Shown here: positions 1 to 14,570 of the stretch, piece after piece
How the letters are laid out: each line of letters opens with the position of its first letter
Position numbering within the stretch: position 1 is the stretch's first letter
From: Karalla daura
Lineage: Eukaryota > Chordata > Actinopteri > Chaetodontiformes > Leiognathidae
Length of the DNA stretch: 64,000 nt
NCBI GenBank assembly: GCA_029224185.1
Contig: CM055191.1
Span: 19,667,760-19,731,759, forward strand
Direction of reading: 5' to 3'
Notes under the pieces: generated by a model
Told to the model about the DNA's origin: nothing
Database searches by the model: none
What the model saw: only the letters and a program-made list of their open reading frames with translations
Program-made: the position numbers and the translations under genes

Positions 1-625
1 CTGCAAAATTAGGGGTTGTCATGAGAAATCAGTTACGTTTTATGAATCCTCACAAGATTAATTGCAGTAACTGTTGTAGAAGTTGTCAGTTTAGTAAGTT
101 CAACAATTCAGGGATTTAGGGATCAACTTTTTAATAATTCGCATTCGTAATTAGGTTCTTCCTGAGTGATTCCTCAAATTTTCCTTGGTAACAGAATTTA
201 CGTTTTAGCAATTTATGCCTGCTAATATGTGCTCTTTAGTATTGGATCAAAATGCCAGTGCCAAAGAAACAGTAAAGCACCTTTTAATGACAACTGAATG
301 TTTTTACCCTTTGCACAAATTGCTTTACCATAAGAGTATTGCTCTCTGGTTTACATTTAACTAACAACACAAGGTTTGTGATGCTGGCAGTCATTGTATG
401 ATTAATTGGTGTCCTATTCACTCAAAGAGACCTTGTCTTTTCCTGCATCTCAAAAAAAAGAAAAGAGGAAGGTCAAAAATATGCACTCCTGATGAAAAGG
501 TGTTTTATTACTGACTGACACTGGCATAAAAAGCCCTTGAAAGATGTGCTAAAGTGATGACATTTTTGTATTACTGAAACTCTTAAAAATAAATCTGAGA
601 AAAGCAGCAGTCAAGTTGTGGACAC
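1..625. other. Non-coding AT-rich flank
   Basis: AT-rich sequence with no open frame of note, no recognisable repeat and no motif cluster. I see nothing to annotate. Confidence 0.6.
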
Positions 626-871
<246 letters not shown>

Positions 872-3439
872 AAGAAAGGTAACCAACTCTCCAACAGCTC
901 TCATCACTTGATTTCATGTCTGAATAGTTTGGATGAACAAATTGACCAGATTGCCTGTAGTACATTGTAGACATTGAATGTCTGTGCAGACTTTAAATCT
1001 ATTCTTTGAATCAACTAGTGCTTTACCCATCAAGGAGCCTGCAGTTTAATAACTGGCCAGAGAAGTAGCTGCAGAACTAGGCCAGTACCTCTAGTTTCTC
1101 TATTTATCTTCCTGTGAGAAAATAAGTGCAAGAATACTAAAAAGAGGGAAAAAAAGAAAAAGGATTTTATGTAAAGGCCAGTACTGTAAAAAACACCTGT
1201 TGTGGAGAATATGCCACTGATTTGTGTTTGGTGAAAAAGCCTGCATCATATCAACAGAATGCAACCTGTCACTCAGATGGAGCTGTATAATTTGTCACAA
1301 AACGTTCCATACATGCAGAACATTAATTTGCATTTTTCCATCAACAGTCAAGTGTCTGCAAGAGAAGGCTGTAACAAAAGGGGAAAAATGATTTGCATTT
1401 GGTGTATAAATAGTTCCAGGACAGGGTCTGTTAAGTTTGAAATTAACATGTAAACAGTTGGAAAGTCTGCTCCACCACCCCTCACCCCCTTCTCCTTAAC
1501 CCCCACCCCTGGTTCCCTTTTAGCGCCTTGATAAATATACATAAAGCCTCCACACAAAGACCGCCTTGTTCCTTTAAATGGGCTACTTTTTAATGGAGAC
1601 ATATATTTCCAGGATTATATCAGCATTCAGTTGCAAATCCTGAGTTTTAATACTCCAGTCGGGGCAGTCTATGAATAAGAGTATCATTTGAATTCAGTGA
1701 ACACCTGGTGCAGCGGGCTGGGCTGTGAGGGGGCTTCGAGCTGACCTGGTGTCAGTGCCAAGGCTTCACTTGTTTCCAATGTTCCCATTCACACTCTCAC
1801 CGCCACCGTCTTTACCCTGATACTGTAGACTGCACCACACATGTGACTTCACTCTCCTGCTTCACAAATACTAAAGGAATAAAATGCAGCCATGCTTCTG
1901 AGTCAGACTACTACAATATTTTTCTGGCAAAATGTTTTAGATTGTATTAAATGAGTTCAAAACTTTTAAAGTGATACTGACATGTAGGGTCGCAAAATTT
2001 ATACACAATTGTTTCCATAGCATTTACACAGGTTTTCTGAACTGCTGCATGTTGTCAAAACACTTAAGTAAAAAAAAGAAAACACTTGTAAACTCATAAA
2101 AATCTGATTATTGCCAGATCAGCTACACGTGTAAAATGCAGATAAGAGCTCCATATTCACTACTGTACCAACAGGGAAAAAAAACACAACCACAGAGGCT
2201 TTTTTTGCATATCACCTACTTGGCTGCATGAGAAAAGAGAGAGGGGTCGGTGGAGGTGGAGGGAATGAGTCGCACTATTTGGAGGAGGAGAGGAAGGGGG
2301 TACAGGGTCCATTCGTATGCACCCCACATCCACTCAACACACAATCAGGCTTGTATTGCATTTTGCAAATTTATACCCAGGATGTTGGTTTAGAGTGTTT
2401 CCCTGAAAAAAAGGAGGTTTTTTTTCAAGTAAGTGTCTGCTTTCATGAGCAAGAGTGATTGAGGCACACAAACAAACCTTTGTTTCCGAGCTCACAGATG
2501 CAAGGCCCAAGCTCTGATTTACGCTCCACCCTTAGACACATTTGCACTTTTTTAATGCTTTGAGATTCAGACTGTATGAAAAAGTAGGGTGCTACAATGA
2601 GAATAAATAAATAAGTTAAAATAAAGGAAATAAACTGTTTTGGACTTCAGACTCAACTGTTGTTTGTACTATCAACGACAAAATGGGAAACATGTATTTT
2701 CGCAAAACTAGATATACTTTTACAGAGAGTTTTAACTATTCATTGACACATATTCTTTGTTCTTCAACTAAATCCAAATCGCATTACTCAAAAACATTTG
2801 CACAGTGAACTGTGGCTGGACAGCAGTGTTTATAGTGAGCTATAAAAAGCTGAGATATACAAACCTTCCTGTCATCTATAATTCAAGGCCATAATAAGAA
2901 ACACTACATGGAGCAAACAGGTAATCTTGAATGTTTAATCTTCTTTAATTCTATGCTGATGATAATGCTATAATTTTACCTCTGTTATGATGGCACTGAG
3001 CCAGTTTACTAGGCTGACATCAGCGCCACACTTTCTGTGAATTTATTATTTTGTATGAGAGCAACTCTGATGATGAAGATTTTACGAAGTTCTTACCTCT
3101 TTGCGTCTTGAATAATGCATGGCACAAATTTGCCTTCGGTAAATTTCGGGGGATTGAATACAATGCTAATGCTATACAATACTGTATACAATACTGTATT
3201 GAATTAAATAAAACAAAAGGTTTTGAGTAATTTTTTAGCATTAGAAAAGTGTGAAATAAGGCTTGGAGATTGATAATAAAGTGAGAAAAACAATATAGCT
3301 AGATGAGTTGTGTAAGTATTTTGCAAAGTGCTGGCAAAACACCGATGCACTTGTTACTGTACTGAAGACTTCATGCTTTTACGAGATGCTCCTTTCCTAT
3401 GCTTGAACTTTTCATTGGAGAAAATCACACATTCTGATG
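872..3439. other. Non-coding 5' flank
   Basis: AT-rich intergenic sequence with a C-rich stretch at 1470-1515. All open frames are under 90 codons and lack recognisable domains. Nothing else stands out. Confidence 0.55.
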
Positions 3440-3539
3440 ACCGAAAGATAGCCGTATAATAAGTCCCCTGCAATGGCTCAGTGTGTTATATCTGCTGAGA
3501 ACGCAATCGGGTCGGCAGGCTGCTGACAACTTGTTTACG

Positions 3540-4030
3540 TCAGTGCCAATTAATAATTAGTTTAATGATTTGAGCGCTTGACATGTGCCCTGGACAAATG
3601 CGGGCAGGAAAATGCACACACAGTCCTGTTTGCATAAATCTGCCATTTCAGCTCGGGTTGAGGGGGGAACGGGGGAGAGAGGTGGGGGAATTATAGGACT
3701 CAGATGTGTGTGATTGGCGGTTCCCTTGGCTCCCAGGGTTAGAGAGTTCAGAGAAAAGCCGATTATTGCTCTCCCTCAGGTCAAGCCTTCATAAATAAAC
3801 AAGGAGAGAGCCTGAGGCACCATGTTTTAGTATGATTAGCATATCATACAGCCTATCGACAAGGCACTTATCATATTACAGCACGGCCGTCCTCTGAGCA
3901 CACAGAGGTTACATGTACAGGGCTGCTGAGCATACATCTCTGTTCATTAGAAGGGTCCCCTGGGGAGAGAATAAATCATATCAGCACGTGGTTATGGCAG
4001 TGCAGGCGTTTGACTCCTTTAATAAGCTGG
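3540..4030. promoter_or_regulatory. Enhancer-like non-coding stretch A
   Basis: Complex, non-repetitive sequence with clustered homeodomain-type cores (CCAATTAATAATTAG near 3546, ATGATTAGCATATCAT near 3831) and a palindromic CACGTG E-box at 3985-3990. It stands out from the flanking low-complexity DNA. Assignment as a conserved regulatory element is an inference; no alignment was possible. Confidence 0.3.
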
Positions 4031-5439
4031 AGAAGAGCTGACAGTCCACTGTGCGCTGAAGAACAGGGAAGGAGTCGATGAGGAAGATTGGTAGTGATCT
4101 GTAGTAGGAGAGGAGCAGTTTAACAGGCAGGAGTGTGGCACTTGCGGCTCATATCTGGACCTTTCGGGAGACTGTGCACCTGTGAATTTGTATCCTGCCA
4201 GCTAAATGTCAAACCTGATCCAAGTTGGTTTATGTTATCCCCAGCATTGTAAAGGGTTCTGTCAAGACTGCAGGGCTTCCTGCTTTTGATCAGGGTCAGG
4301 GTTTGGCTTTGGTGAGATGCATGGAGTCAGGGTCAGGGTTAAGGCTTGGGCTCATGCTGATGACTGATATACAAAACTCATATGTTGTGAATTTCCCATG
4401 TTGACTTTGACTGAGGCTCAGGTTCTTCAGTCTTTGACTAGACTTAAGTTTCTTTCTTGGACTTGGTGGTCGGGGCTATCGGGATGAATGATCCAATGAA
4501 CAGCGAAATGGAATAAAATGAGAGGAAGGATGATAGGGTTCGGCACAGCGAACTGACAAAATAATGTTTCTTTGGATGTTGAAATTAGCCTAGAAGGAAT
4601 TATGACTTAAAACTACACCCATGGTGGAGTGGAAGTCACCCCGACTCTCAGACACGCTGCTCAGATTTCAATTTGGGCAAGCCTTTTCTACACAGCTACA
4701 CAACTTCGACTCACAGACCAGGGGCCACAATTAGTAGCTAGCCACTCCGACCAGGGAGAAAGAGCAAATGACATCCACACCTAAGCCCTCCTAAGCCTGA
4801 GGAGCCTGAGCAGCCTCTGTGCTCTCCTCCCTCCACTCAAGCATGGCCTCTTTAGGTGGTCTATGCACTGGGGAGGGACGGTATATTTTAACTGTTATTC
4901 ATGCTGTTTAGCCTCCCTCCAGGAGGTGTGTGTCCTGGGGATGGCCAGTTAGGAGGATATACAGTAGACTGTGAGAGGTTACACTGCCAAGTACTGTGGC
5001 AGGTGTCTATGGGTTGGATTCATGGTGGTAGCACAAAGCTGGGATCAGTGTGGATGCCATGTCTCTTGGATAATCACATCCACCACTGGCATGGATCTGA
5101 TGCAAGAGAGAGGGGTGACAGCTATTAAGCTTTAAACCAAATGTCCAAAAATTACTTGAAAAAAATAAAGACACAGTCAGTAAAGGTTGTTAAGTAAAAA
5201 GTAAAATTATTCAATAAATAATTTGCTTCATGCCCAAAGAGGTTATCAATGAATTTTTCTGCCCAACCTTCGTGAGCATTTCACACATCCCACTAAATGT
5301 CTGTGTATCTCACTGTGAGTGTCTGTGCATTCACATGTGTGTTCCTGAGTGATGCCATCCTCTCACATCCACCTCACCCCCCTCCTGAAATCTCCCCCCT
5401 CCCCACCCATGCAAATTAGAACTTCACACACGTCGCGGC
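4031..5439. other. Non-coding 5' flank
   Basis: No gene is supported. Around 4285-4350 there is a loose array of GGGTCAGGGTT-like words. Nothing else is recognised. Confidence 0.5.
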
Positions 5440-5449
5440 AAGCTGCCGG

Positions 5450-5740
5450 GTGCTCTGTGATTTCACACGACCAATTAAGGCCCTCTTGGCAGTTGTGTGA
5501 ACAGTTTCATTAGAGGAGATAATATTGCAAAGTGAAATGATAAGCAATCATTATGATTAATTCCCAGACATTACATTGCTCGTTAATGAGGTGTAAATGA
5601 TCTCATTATTTTTTGAAAGAGTACAGATTAGATTAAAGTGGAGTGGACAGCGCTCCTCGGTGTTCAGACAAGTTAGTGTTAATTAGGCCCAATCTCCAGG
5701 AGCAAATGAGCCGCAACCCTTTGGTAAACAATTAGGCTTC
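5450..5740. promoter_or_regulatory. Enhancer-like non-coding stretch B
   Basis: About 290 bp of complex sequence with many ATTA/TAAT cores in both orientations (CCAATTAAGG, ATGATTAATTCC, CGTTAATGAG, GTTAATTAGG, CAATTAGGC). There are no simple repeats and no coding potential. This texture is typical of vertebrate developmental enhancers, but function is inferred. Confidence 0.35.
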
Positions 5741-8369
5741 CATAGCCCTGGGCTAGATGGACAAGGATAGGCAACTGAATGGATAGATCGCTGGAGAGAT
5801 GGATGTTAGGGGAGTCTTCATATCTGAATTTCTATCTTCAATTCATCATGCCATATCTGCACAAAATTAGACAAATCATCTTTCTTCTTTGCAGCAGAGC
5901 TCCCCAAATATTTGATGCTGATTTTGGCTTTGCGAAACCACTGTTTCCTGCTGGTGTAATGTAGTTTTCTTCTCAGCTGCAACTAAATTATATTCAATGA
6001 TATTTTACCAATTTTCTTTCAAAAAATGTAAAATACAGGGGCTAGCGATACCGTTGTGAGTGGAAAATTATGGTTAGTTATATAAAAGAAGCAGATTTTC
6101 TTTCTTTCCTGCAACTCCCTCATGCACAGGTAGGCAGTTAGATTTCATTACATCAATGTTGGATTCCATCTCTAGCAATAAACACTAATATATTGAAAGG
6201 TAATTACAGTCTGAATACACTGAACAGGGATCACTACAAAAAAAAGAGGAATCAATTTCCTGAGAATTTTTTAAAAATAATTTTAGGTCATCCATATATT
6301 AAAGAATTATATTCACAGTCCTGTTAAAAAAAGTAAACATTACATACATGTTGAGTATAATACATAAATTGCACCCAGACTAGATCTAGATCTATTCACA
6401 TGACCATGGACATACAGCCCATTTAAGAGAAGTGGAGTGCAATCAGACATGAAGATCATGTCTGCCTGCAGTGGCCTTGCACCTGTTTTCAAGGTAAGAA
6501 AGCTCACACCCTTCAGGTGCTTTAAACGATTTTTGGAAACAAAGGTGGGAGAGAGTTCTTATTCAGGAGTGTTTTATCTTTATTTCATGAAAAAAACGAG
6601 CTCAGTCTATTGATGTCAAATTGTCATTCATTGTGTGTCTTTATTGATTCAAACACTTTTGTATTAAAAAAAAGTTTCCTAATGCACAACTGAGTCAAAA
6701 CAAAAGCAGGACAAAGGACTTTATTTTTGTGCTTTTGTTTCTGATTTTGCAATGAAAATCATTCATTCTCCAGGATCCAATTTATTATTGGGCTTTATTG
6801 AAATAATTGCAGTCATTATTGTCGGAGTATAATGTCAGTAAACATGATCACAAAACTCATTTAAAGGTTAGAGTCTAGTTTAAAGACAATGAGGAAAAAC
6901 TATTTTTTTCTATTACAAATTAAATTGTTTTGAGGCACGGCTCTTTGAGAGAGAGAAATCTTGATGTCACAGAGGTTACAACAGTCTTCCTCTATCTCAT
7001 CCAGAAAGTGACTGGAGCCGCCTCAGTGGGAAATGTCTGCCTCTGACAGCATTGATTTTACCATCCTCTCCCTTTGTCTGAAAAGATATGCTTAGATTAT
7101 GACAAGAAAAGCGATGGTGTAATCCCTCTGCCATAGGAGTTATGTTTTAGAGACATCAAGCCCTTATCGGTGATTGATAACGCTTAACTCAAAAACATAT
7201 AGAAGCATTAAGAACGTCAATATTTTGCCGCCGACTGAAGGTGACCCCTGGTTCCTGTGTTTGGAGTGTGTGCAGGGAGGGCTTTGATGGTAAATTTGTA
7301 AGGGTGGTTATGTGGGGAGGCTATTATGGATTTGCTATCTTGGCCTGAAGTGTTTGCGGCTGATTATGTGATTAAATCAATAATAATTTCTGTTTGGGCT
7401 CCTTTGCTCCTCTGCTTCATCTTCTTTTTCCTGTGTAGTTGAGTGGAACGGTGGGTGGGGACTAGTGTACACAAATACAAATGCAGGCACAAAACACACA
7501 CACATAAATACACACACACAACTATACACCAGTCAGAGCAGAACAACTGCACAGCAGATGGCATTTAGGGCACATTCCACGGTCTGGAAACTTTGGAGGA
7601 GCAACATATGAAATGCAAAAAAAAGCTAAAGATGTCAATGTCAATGTTTTGACACACTTGTAACTATTGAATGAGACAACAAATGCATCTTTAACACAAC
7701 CTTACAAATATGACAAAATATTGCACTTACCAAACTTCTACCCTCTACCTTTGTGACCCTCCTCAGTGATGTGAAGCCTGAAATAAGCCTAAAGAAGATG
7801 CCCTCTACCTCAGCTGCACTGTGTGAACGTTCCTCCCTCCATACCTCAGACCTTGGCTTGCTGGCGACGTGTGCCAGCCACTCCTTAGCAACCGCAGTCT
7901 CTCCCCTTTCTGGTTCTGCCAGGTTTGTTGTTATGTCTAGACTGCAGGAAATGCAACATTACATTTGTTTACAACCAACAGGAACTAGAACCAGAAGCTG
8001 TTAGGTGATTAAAGAGTGCTACCCAGAGAGAGTGTGTGTGTGGCTCAGCCCCCTGGGTTTGGCAACGATCGACTTGATATAGGCGAACCAAAATGGAGAA
8101 AGAGAGGAGAGTTGCTGTCCACATCACTTAGATGAACAGATTACATTCAACACAGTATTCTCTCTAAGAGCCCAGGTGCTGAGAGAAAGTCAGAAGGTGC
8201 CAAGCTTGGGTGTTTGTCTCTCCCTGTTCGGTGTGTATTTTCCTATTTATACTGGTATTTATTTGAACATGTGACTATGTAGAATATGCATTTATTGTGT
8301 CTGTGGCTGTGTGCGCGTAAATGTGTGTGGCTGAGTTAACTCACAATCCCTCAGCACCCTCTTAAATCT
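5741..8369. other. Non-coding 5' flank
   Basis: AT-rich, no supported gene. A short CA-rich patch lies at 7492-7520. Open frames at 5779-5964 and 7753-8004 show no recognisable domain and are not called. Confidence 0.5.
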
Positions 8370-8530
8370 ATACCCAATAAAAATCAGCGCCGTCTTGAAA
8401 AACAAAACCCAGGGAAACATCTGTAAAACATCGATTTTGCGGATTGCAAACCAAATGCATGGCTAATGAGAAAAGAAATCATTTTTGATTAATTAACCTA
8501 AAAATTGGAGAATCTAAGCTGCCACCAGGG
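8370..8530. promoter_or_regulatory. Enhancer-like non-coding stretch C
   Basis: Complex AT-rich sequence with ATCGATTTTGCGGATTGC, GGCTAATGAG and TTTTGATTAATTAACC close together, without repeats. A tentative regulatory element. Confidence 0.22.
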
Positions 8531-8762
8531 AGATGACAAGTGGTGCAGGCCCGATCACTCAGGAGGAGCACATACTGTAGAGCTGCCCCTAACTCCGGCT
8601 CACTTCATGGGGATGGAGACTCCGGGAACAATAGTTAGTTGAGGTATGGCACCCATTATACTAAAATCACCAAGACACATTGTGGTGATCAAAATACTAC
8701 AATAAAGTATTTTCCACTCAGTAATTATTTTTTACAGTATTATGTCAGATTCATTTGGCTCT

Positions 8763-8940
8763 TTTAAAGGGTTGGTTCACCCAAATTCCACACACATACA
8801 CAAACATAATCTTTCACTTACCTCCTGTGGTTTTTGGCCATGCAGACCACTTTGGTTTTAATGCTTTTATGTATGGAGGTTATTTTTGAGGACAGCCCAA
8901 ATACTGTGGTGTTGGAAAATTATGAAATAAAGTAACAGCT
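8763..8940 (+). mobile_element. Fragment of a fish interspersed repeat
   Basis: The words TTTAAAGGGTTGGTTCACCC, TTTCACTTACCTCCTGTGG and CCATGCAGACCACTTTGG in this order resemble a dispersed element I recall as common in teleost genomes, whose end reads AGGGTTGGTTCACCCAAA. No transposase frame and no matching far terminus are visible, so it is a non-autonomous fragment or decayed copy. The family name is not assigned. Confidence 0.45.
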
Positions 8941-11900
8941 ACAATACAAAGCGCTATTTCTACTTTTTACTGCTCATGTTAGTTTCATATTCTTTATATT
9001 ACAGGATGCGTAATGTTGAGCCATGAATCACAGTAGAATCACAGTGGCTCCCCACTCTGTCAGCGGGTCGAACAAGTCAATAGTCAAAGTAATTACATAT
9101 TTAAATTTTAGAGCAGTGACCAGGTACAAGACAAAAGCACAGTTTAGAAGAATATCAGACCAACAATGCGGCATTTTTCTTCACGCTTCTCTGCATCAGC
9201 CTTAAATGTATTGTTCTCTCTGGTTTCTTACTGGATTTTTCTCACATCACTGCATTCATAGGGTTGCTCTATGTTTTAGGTGTTGAATAAATCTCTTAAT
9301 GTGGGTTTCATTTTTAAATAGCCGCTGTTGAATTAGTATTAAGCACACATCCACGCAAACAAACATTTTGTTAAGAGTTACAGTAAAGTTGTACACATGA
9401 GGGCAAAAACAACTATTGATTGCCTTTATCTTGTAGGATAATAAGACCTAAACCTGTATTCATATATTTTCTCCCAGTGATCCTTACACTAACATGCATT
9501 GCACATACCACAAAGTTGTACAAACAGTACACAGCAACTGTGTAAAGCTGAAACTATACATATTTTTATATCAAATAAATCAGATGCAATGTCCACAAAA
9601 TTATGTTAATTATGACAGAGAACATTATGGTTATTTTTCTACACATTACTAAGGCCACGAACAACACATTTGACCTCTCTCGTTTATAGCCCAAGACTGC
9701 AAATGGCCAGCTGGGAATTATGGGAATTATCAATAAGCATTGAGCGAGTTTTTAACCAATTAAATTACATGCCATTCATTGTACACACACAAAGACACAC
9801 ACTTATACTCAACAGCTCTATTCTGCTCTCGCTCTCTCTCTCTAGCTCACTCTCTCTGTCTCGTTCTCTCTCTCTCACTCACTCACACGCACACACACAC
9901 CTAATAGAGGGCGGGCATGAACAGCCAAGTTATGCTACACTCACAACACAGCTGGTTCTCCAAGGTCAATAAGAAACTTGGAGTGTTTATTTGTTCATGT
10001 GTTTTATTTGCTTTCTAATACAGCTGAGGCTCTGATTTGACAGCCCTTCTCTAAAAAAAAAAAAAAAAAAATCATAGCACTTGCATCAGCACTTGCAGCA
10101 TCTGAAGAGCGTGGGAAATTTCCACTCACCAAGGACAATTCTTCTCCCTTTTTGGCCCCTCTTCTTTATTATTCTGTTACATTTCATAAGTCATTACCAA
10201 CCTGTCTATTTAGCCCTGCTATTTTAATTTCCTCCTTTTTCACCCCAAAAGAAAGACCCCCACACCCCACCCCCCACTCCTCCCCAGCTCACTAGGGGTG
10301 ATGCAGTAACACCCTCCTACCCTCTGATAGCTAGACAGTAGGCCATTGTAAAGCTGAATTGCTGTGGATTTATGGCTATAGTCCTAGGTTCCCAGAATGC
10401 AATGTCACTCTGTCACACCGCCATCAATCTGCAAAGACGAAGAGGGAAAAAATCACTGCGAAAAGTATCAACAACAGCAAGAAAGATACTTCTTTATGCA
10501 TGATGTCATTTTTATCAGCTGCCTGTCTGTCATAGGTAAAATGTGTGGACACACAGAGTGCCATTTACTCAAGACAGTCCGGTGCAGCCACGTCAGACAT
10601 CATCTCATTCCAGATTGCACAATTAACAAGAGGCTGGTTTAGTGCCAAATGTGGCCATTGTAGCAGATTAATACACCTTTTGATGCCAAAGCTTTTTTAA
10701 GACATTTAATCTTCATTAAGCCATAAAACCTGCAGTCCGGTAGCTTGGTTTCACACACTAATATCAGTCTAGGTTCCCCTTGCCATAACAGGACAAACAA
10801 GTATACAATCCACAGGGTTTTTGTCCCGTTTGTTGTGCATAATTAAAAAAGAAAGAAAAGCCAAATAATCTGCTTGTCCTGTTTCCCTCCCCAGAAAAAC
10901 TGAGAAAAACAAGTTGCTCCCCTCTTATTGCTAAATTTATCTCTCTTTAGCGACACAAAAACATAAGTGCTTCAAAAAAAAGAAATTAATTGAAGACTCC
11001 ATACACTCTCAGATCTATGAGGTAGGTCAGATGTTGGTACGCAACATGGCGTACAACATTTGTGTACAAAAAGAACAAATCTAAACAACAAAAGTAGTCC
11101 ACGCAGAGCCTCCACAGCGGTCGCTTCCCTCGCTTCTAAACTGCCAGCTTTGAGAGGCATTTCCCATGATCCACACACACAGATATTGAAGATCATAAAT
11201 CAGCTTCATAAAGGATGTCTCAGTGATTCTGTGTCTTTTTTGGGAAAATAAAAGACCAAGAAACCTAAATCCTCATGATTAATGTCCTTTCAAACTCTCT
11301 TATAGCCATGGTAACCAGGGCAGTTTGCCATGCCATTTAGAGGATCCAGGCTCTGACATAGAAGTAGCATTTTTCCAAGCCTCTCACCAATGTGTCTCCT
11401 TAGTTCAGAACAGTTTTTCTCCTTTTTAGCTTCCTCTCAAGTTCCAAGCAGCCAAACACAAAGTGTTCTGCTTAAGCCCAACGATGTTGCATAACATGAT
11501 AACATAATCAACTTTTCTGTCATACACAGACCGCACTCATCTTTCTGTCCTCAGATACTCTTAAGAAACTTTTAGAAAATGTTTTAGAGCATAATCAAAA
11601 TGAGAGGCCGCATGTCCTACTTGTAGTCACGACATAAATCATCATCTCTTTCAAGGGGAGGACATCAGTGTTGCTTTTCACTGGTGATTCTTGCGGCTGA
11701 TTACATACAGAAAAACACTGGAGCTAAAAGTAAAGCCTTCATGTGGTGTTCCTGAGCTAAGGTTTTAAGAGAAAATTTATAAAAGTGGAAGGACTAAGAG
11801 ACTTTTCATAATATAAAATTGCCAGTGTAGGACAGCAGCTGGTTGAGTATTGACATACGCAGAGCCAAATTTCATTCATTTATTTTTTTCTTTTTACCTT

Positions 11901-13469
11901 ATTTTCCAATGAAGCTCAATAAAGTTTAATCTTTTTCCCAGAAAATTTTATAATAATAGTAAGCTGTATGCAACAAGTTGGAAAAAAAAGAACTAAAAGA
12001 AAAAACTAAAAGACATAGTCTGTATTGGATATTGCAATACACTTGCTTAAAGGTGCCATAAATCATGCTTAACAAGATAAAAGCATATATAAAAAGACTT
12101 GAATATATTAAAGTGAAGTAAGATTAGGAGTGGTGGTATGTTTTCCTCTATACAACCAATAAAACAGAATGGTCAACATTGCATGCTTTCAGGACAATAC
12201 ACCCAATAAAGTATAGAATACTTGGGCACATAAAATAAAATGGAGAGGGGAATTACAGTGTACAGACAGAAGAAGATGCGAAGTATGGACGTAAACAAAA
12301 CGAGAGAAACTCACCCACTGTGACAGCGCTGCGATTATAAGTTTGCTGTTGATGCCTCCGATCTGTCAGCCACCTGATGTGCGCCTCCTTTAATTTACTG
12401 TGTCAATAACACTGCTGTGGAGACCCAGTTGCCATGATAGATGGAGACGCTTTCCATGGACTTCCCCTCTCAAGTGCCAATTCTTGGAAGCAGAAGGGAG
12501 AAAAGAAAATAAAGTTAATAAAAGAGTTCCACTTCTAAATCACCTTGCATGTCTTTACCTCAGCATATGGCTTCTGCATTTTTTTCCCTATTCTTTTGGG
12601 AGATGGTGTGGACTTAGTTGTTCACGTTTAAGGGGAATCAACGTCATCCTTGAACATTTAGCCCCCACAGTCACAGATAGACGTAAATGCTGTTTTTCTT
12701 GTGCTATAGACAAATCATTCTGCTGTTTTGGGTAAAAGTCAGATTTAAAGCTTTCATATAAAATGGTCAAATCTACAAGTTCCTTTGCTCATCGTAAATG
12801 AAACGAAAGTGCTACAAAGGAAAAAAAACATTCATTAATGAACTAAGGCCTGCAGAAAATCAGAGGACAAGTTCCGGAGATGCCAATGTAACCAGTCGAC
12901 AGTAAACTGACAGATATTTACTTGGATGGAAAAGAGTTTAAAAAAAAAAGTTTGATTGTGTTCAATTGCAGCTGAAGACTTTGCTGTTTTCTTAGACAAA
13001 AGGTCTTGACAGGAGGCCACAAAGTTCAATTAAAGGAAGAGTGGAGAGGTGAGTATTGATTTAAAAGACAGTATTTCAAACTGCACCCCAGAGTGCAGGG
13101 CAGGGCTCTCACACTGATGACACTAATTCTTCAGGGAAATTCATGTTAGTTGGTGTCTAGACGTTTTATTACTTGGCTAAAGCACCAAAAGAACGGCTCC
13201 CCACCTCCTCATTTGGAAGACTCGGTCGCTTACTTAGAGGCATACAAGTCACAGCAAATTGACATCTTTCAGTCACTCTGGACATTTTCTTGAGGAGCGG
13301 GTCAGCGAATGCACTAATTGGTAATCAGAGGAATCCATTAACTACTTGTTGCTATAACTGGCTGATAAGATCGGCTGCAATGACTACCTGGATGTTGGGT
13401 TATTTTTGTTTGTTTGGGTTATTTTACATTGCTTTTTTAAGATGCAAAATGAGTGCTTCGGAGAGTGCA
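8941..13469. other. Non-coding 5' flank
   Basis: No gene is supported. It contains mixed CA/CT simple repeats at 9782-9900 and an A run of about 18 near 10052. A stretch near 10660-10760 rich in ATTA words (CAGATTAATACACC, TTAATCTTCATTAAG) is weakly enhancer-like. Other open frames lack domains. Confidence 0.5.
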
Positions 13470-13546
13470 GTGTAGCTCCGTTGGTAGGGAAAGCACCCTA
13501 GTTACAGGCTCAACCCTGCAGAGGTCCAGGTTCAAAACCCTGCCAG
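13470..13546 (+). pseudogene. tRNA-like sequence (tRNA pseudogene or SINE head)
   Basis: The A-box-like TAGCTCCGTTGGTAGGG (from 13473) is followed about 40 bp later by a perfect B box, GGTTCAAAACC (13529-13539), inside a short CAGG/CCTG stem. The D-arm is expanded and the acceptor arms do not pair, so this is not a functional tRNA. It may be a tRNA pseudogene or the head of a tRNA-derived SINE. No poly(A)-like tail is evident. Confidence 0.45.
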
Positions 13547-14570
13547 TGTGTTTTTATCTATGTCATGTTTTCACCTCTGTCTCTTGCTGTCAGACAGATA
13601 ATATATTTCTGAATGTCTTCTTGAAGAACCTAAAAGAAACGTTCAACCTGTTGTTTGAGAAGAGATAGTGTTTCAGTTTTGTCTAATGCCCTGTCTAACT
13701 AGAGCCAGAGATAGACTGGAAATCTGTCCAGAGTATATTCCCTGCCTTTGCCTTTGAGTGTGCTGACATAGGTGGCAGCAGACCCCTGTGACATAATTAA
13801 TGTACAAAGATAGTTATACACCACCAGCCTGATAGGAACCTTGATAACCTGGTAGTAAATGGTCATGCTCTCATTTACACAACATACAACTTTGTAAAGT
13901 TTCGGCATCAAATCATGATACCCATTTTAACTCAATATGATTTCACACTACACTGTATTATTGACTTCTCTGCAAAATGTGCATAAACATAGGTGGATGG
14001 AAACACAGTCACAGTGCAGGCTCTCCATGATTCTGCTAGTACGTGACTAATCATGTCCTGCTGTGGTGCTCTGCCTGACTGACTTGTGCAACCTTTCATA
14101 ACACTGTGACTACTTGTAGCCTCTGTCTGTGACCCCTGACCAGTTTAATGTGAGTGAGACATTTTAGAAACCTGTTACACACCAATGGAACAATTACAGA
14201 TGATGATTTATATGTGAATCAAAGTGCAAGAGAATGTACATCGCAGCACAGAAGACACGATGCCAAACTGCGATCTATACATATTTCTTTTTCTGACAAT
14301 TTGCCAATGTGTTGTGTTGTTGCTTTAGAAACATTAAACAAAACACTCCTTACAGAAGTGGAGAACCTCCTCCTCAGAGAAACCTCACAAAACATGCTGG
14401 CTATCATTTCATTCACACATAGTACAAAGACATAAAGTTCCCCCTCTCTCTCTCTTCTCTCTCTATCTCTCTCTCTAGCTCTCTCTCTGCCACACACAAA
14501 CATAGGCACGCACACTCAAGTTGATTAGCAGGGCTCCTGCGAGTGTGTGTCACGTTTTAGTGGAAAATTA
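13547..14570. other. Non-coding 5' flank with CT repeat
   Basis: A CT-rich microsatellite lies at 14440-14489. Open frames at 14154-14435 and its complement lack domains. Nothing else is recognised. Confidence 0.5.
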
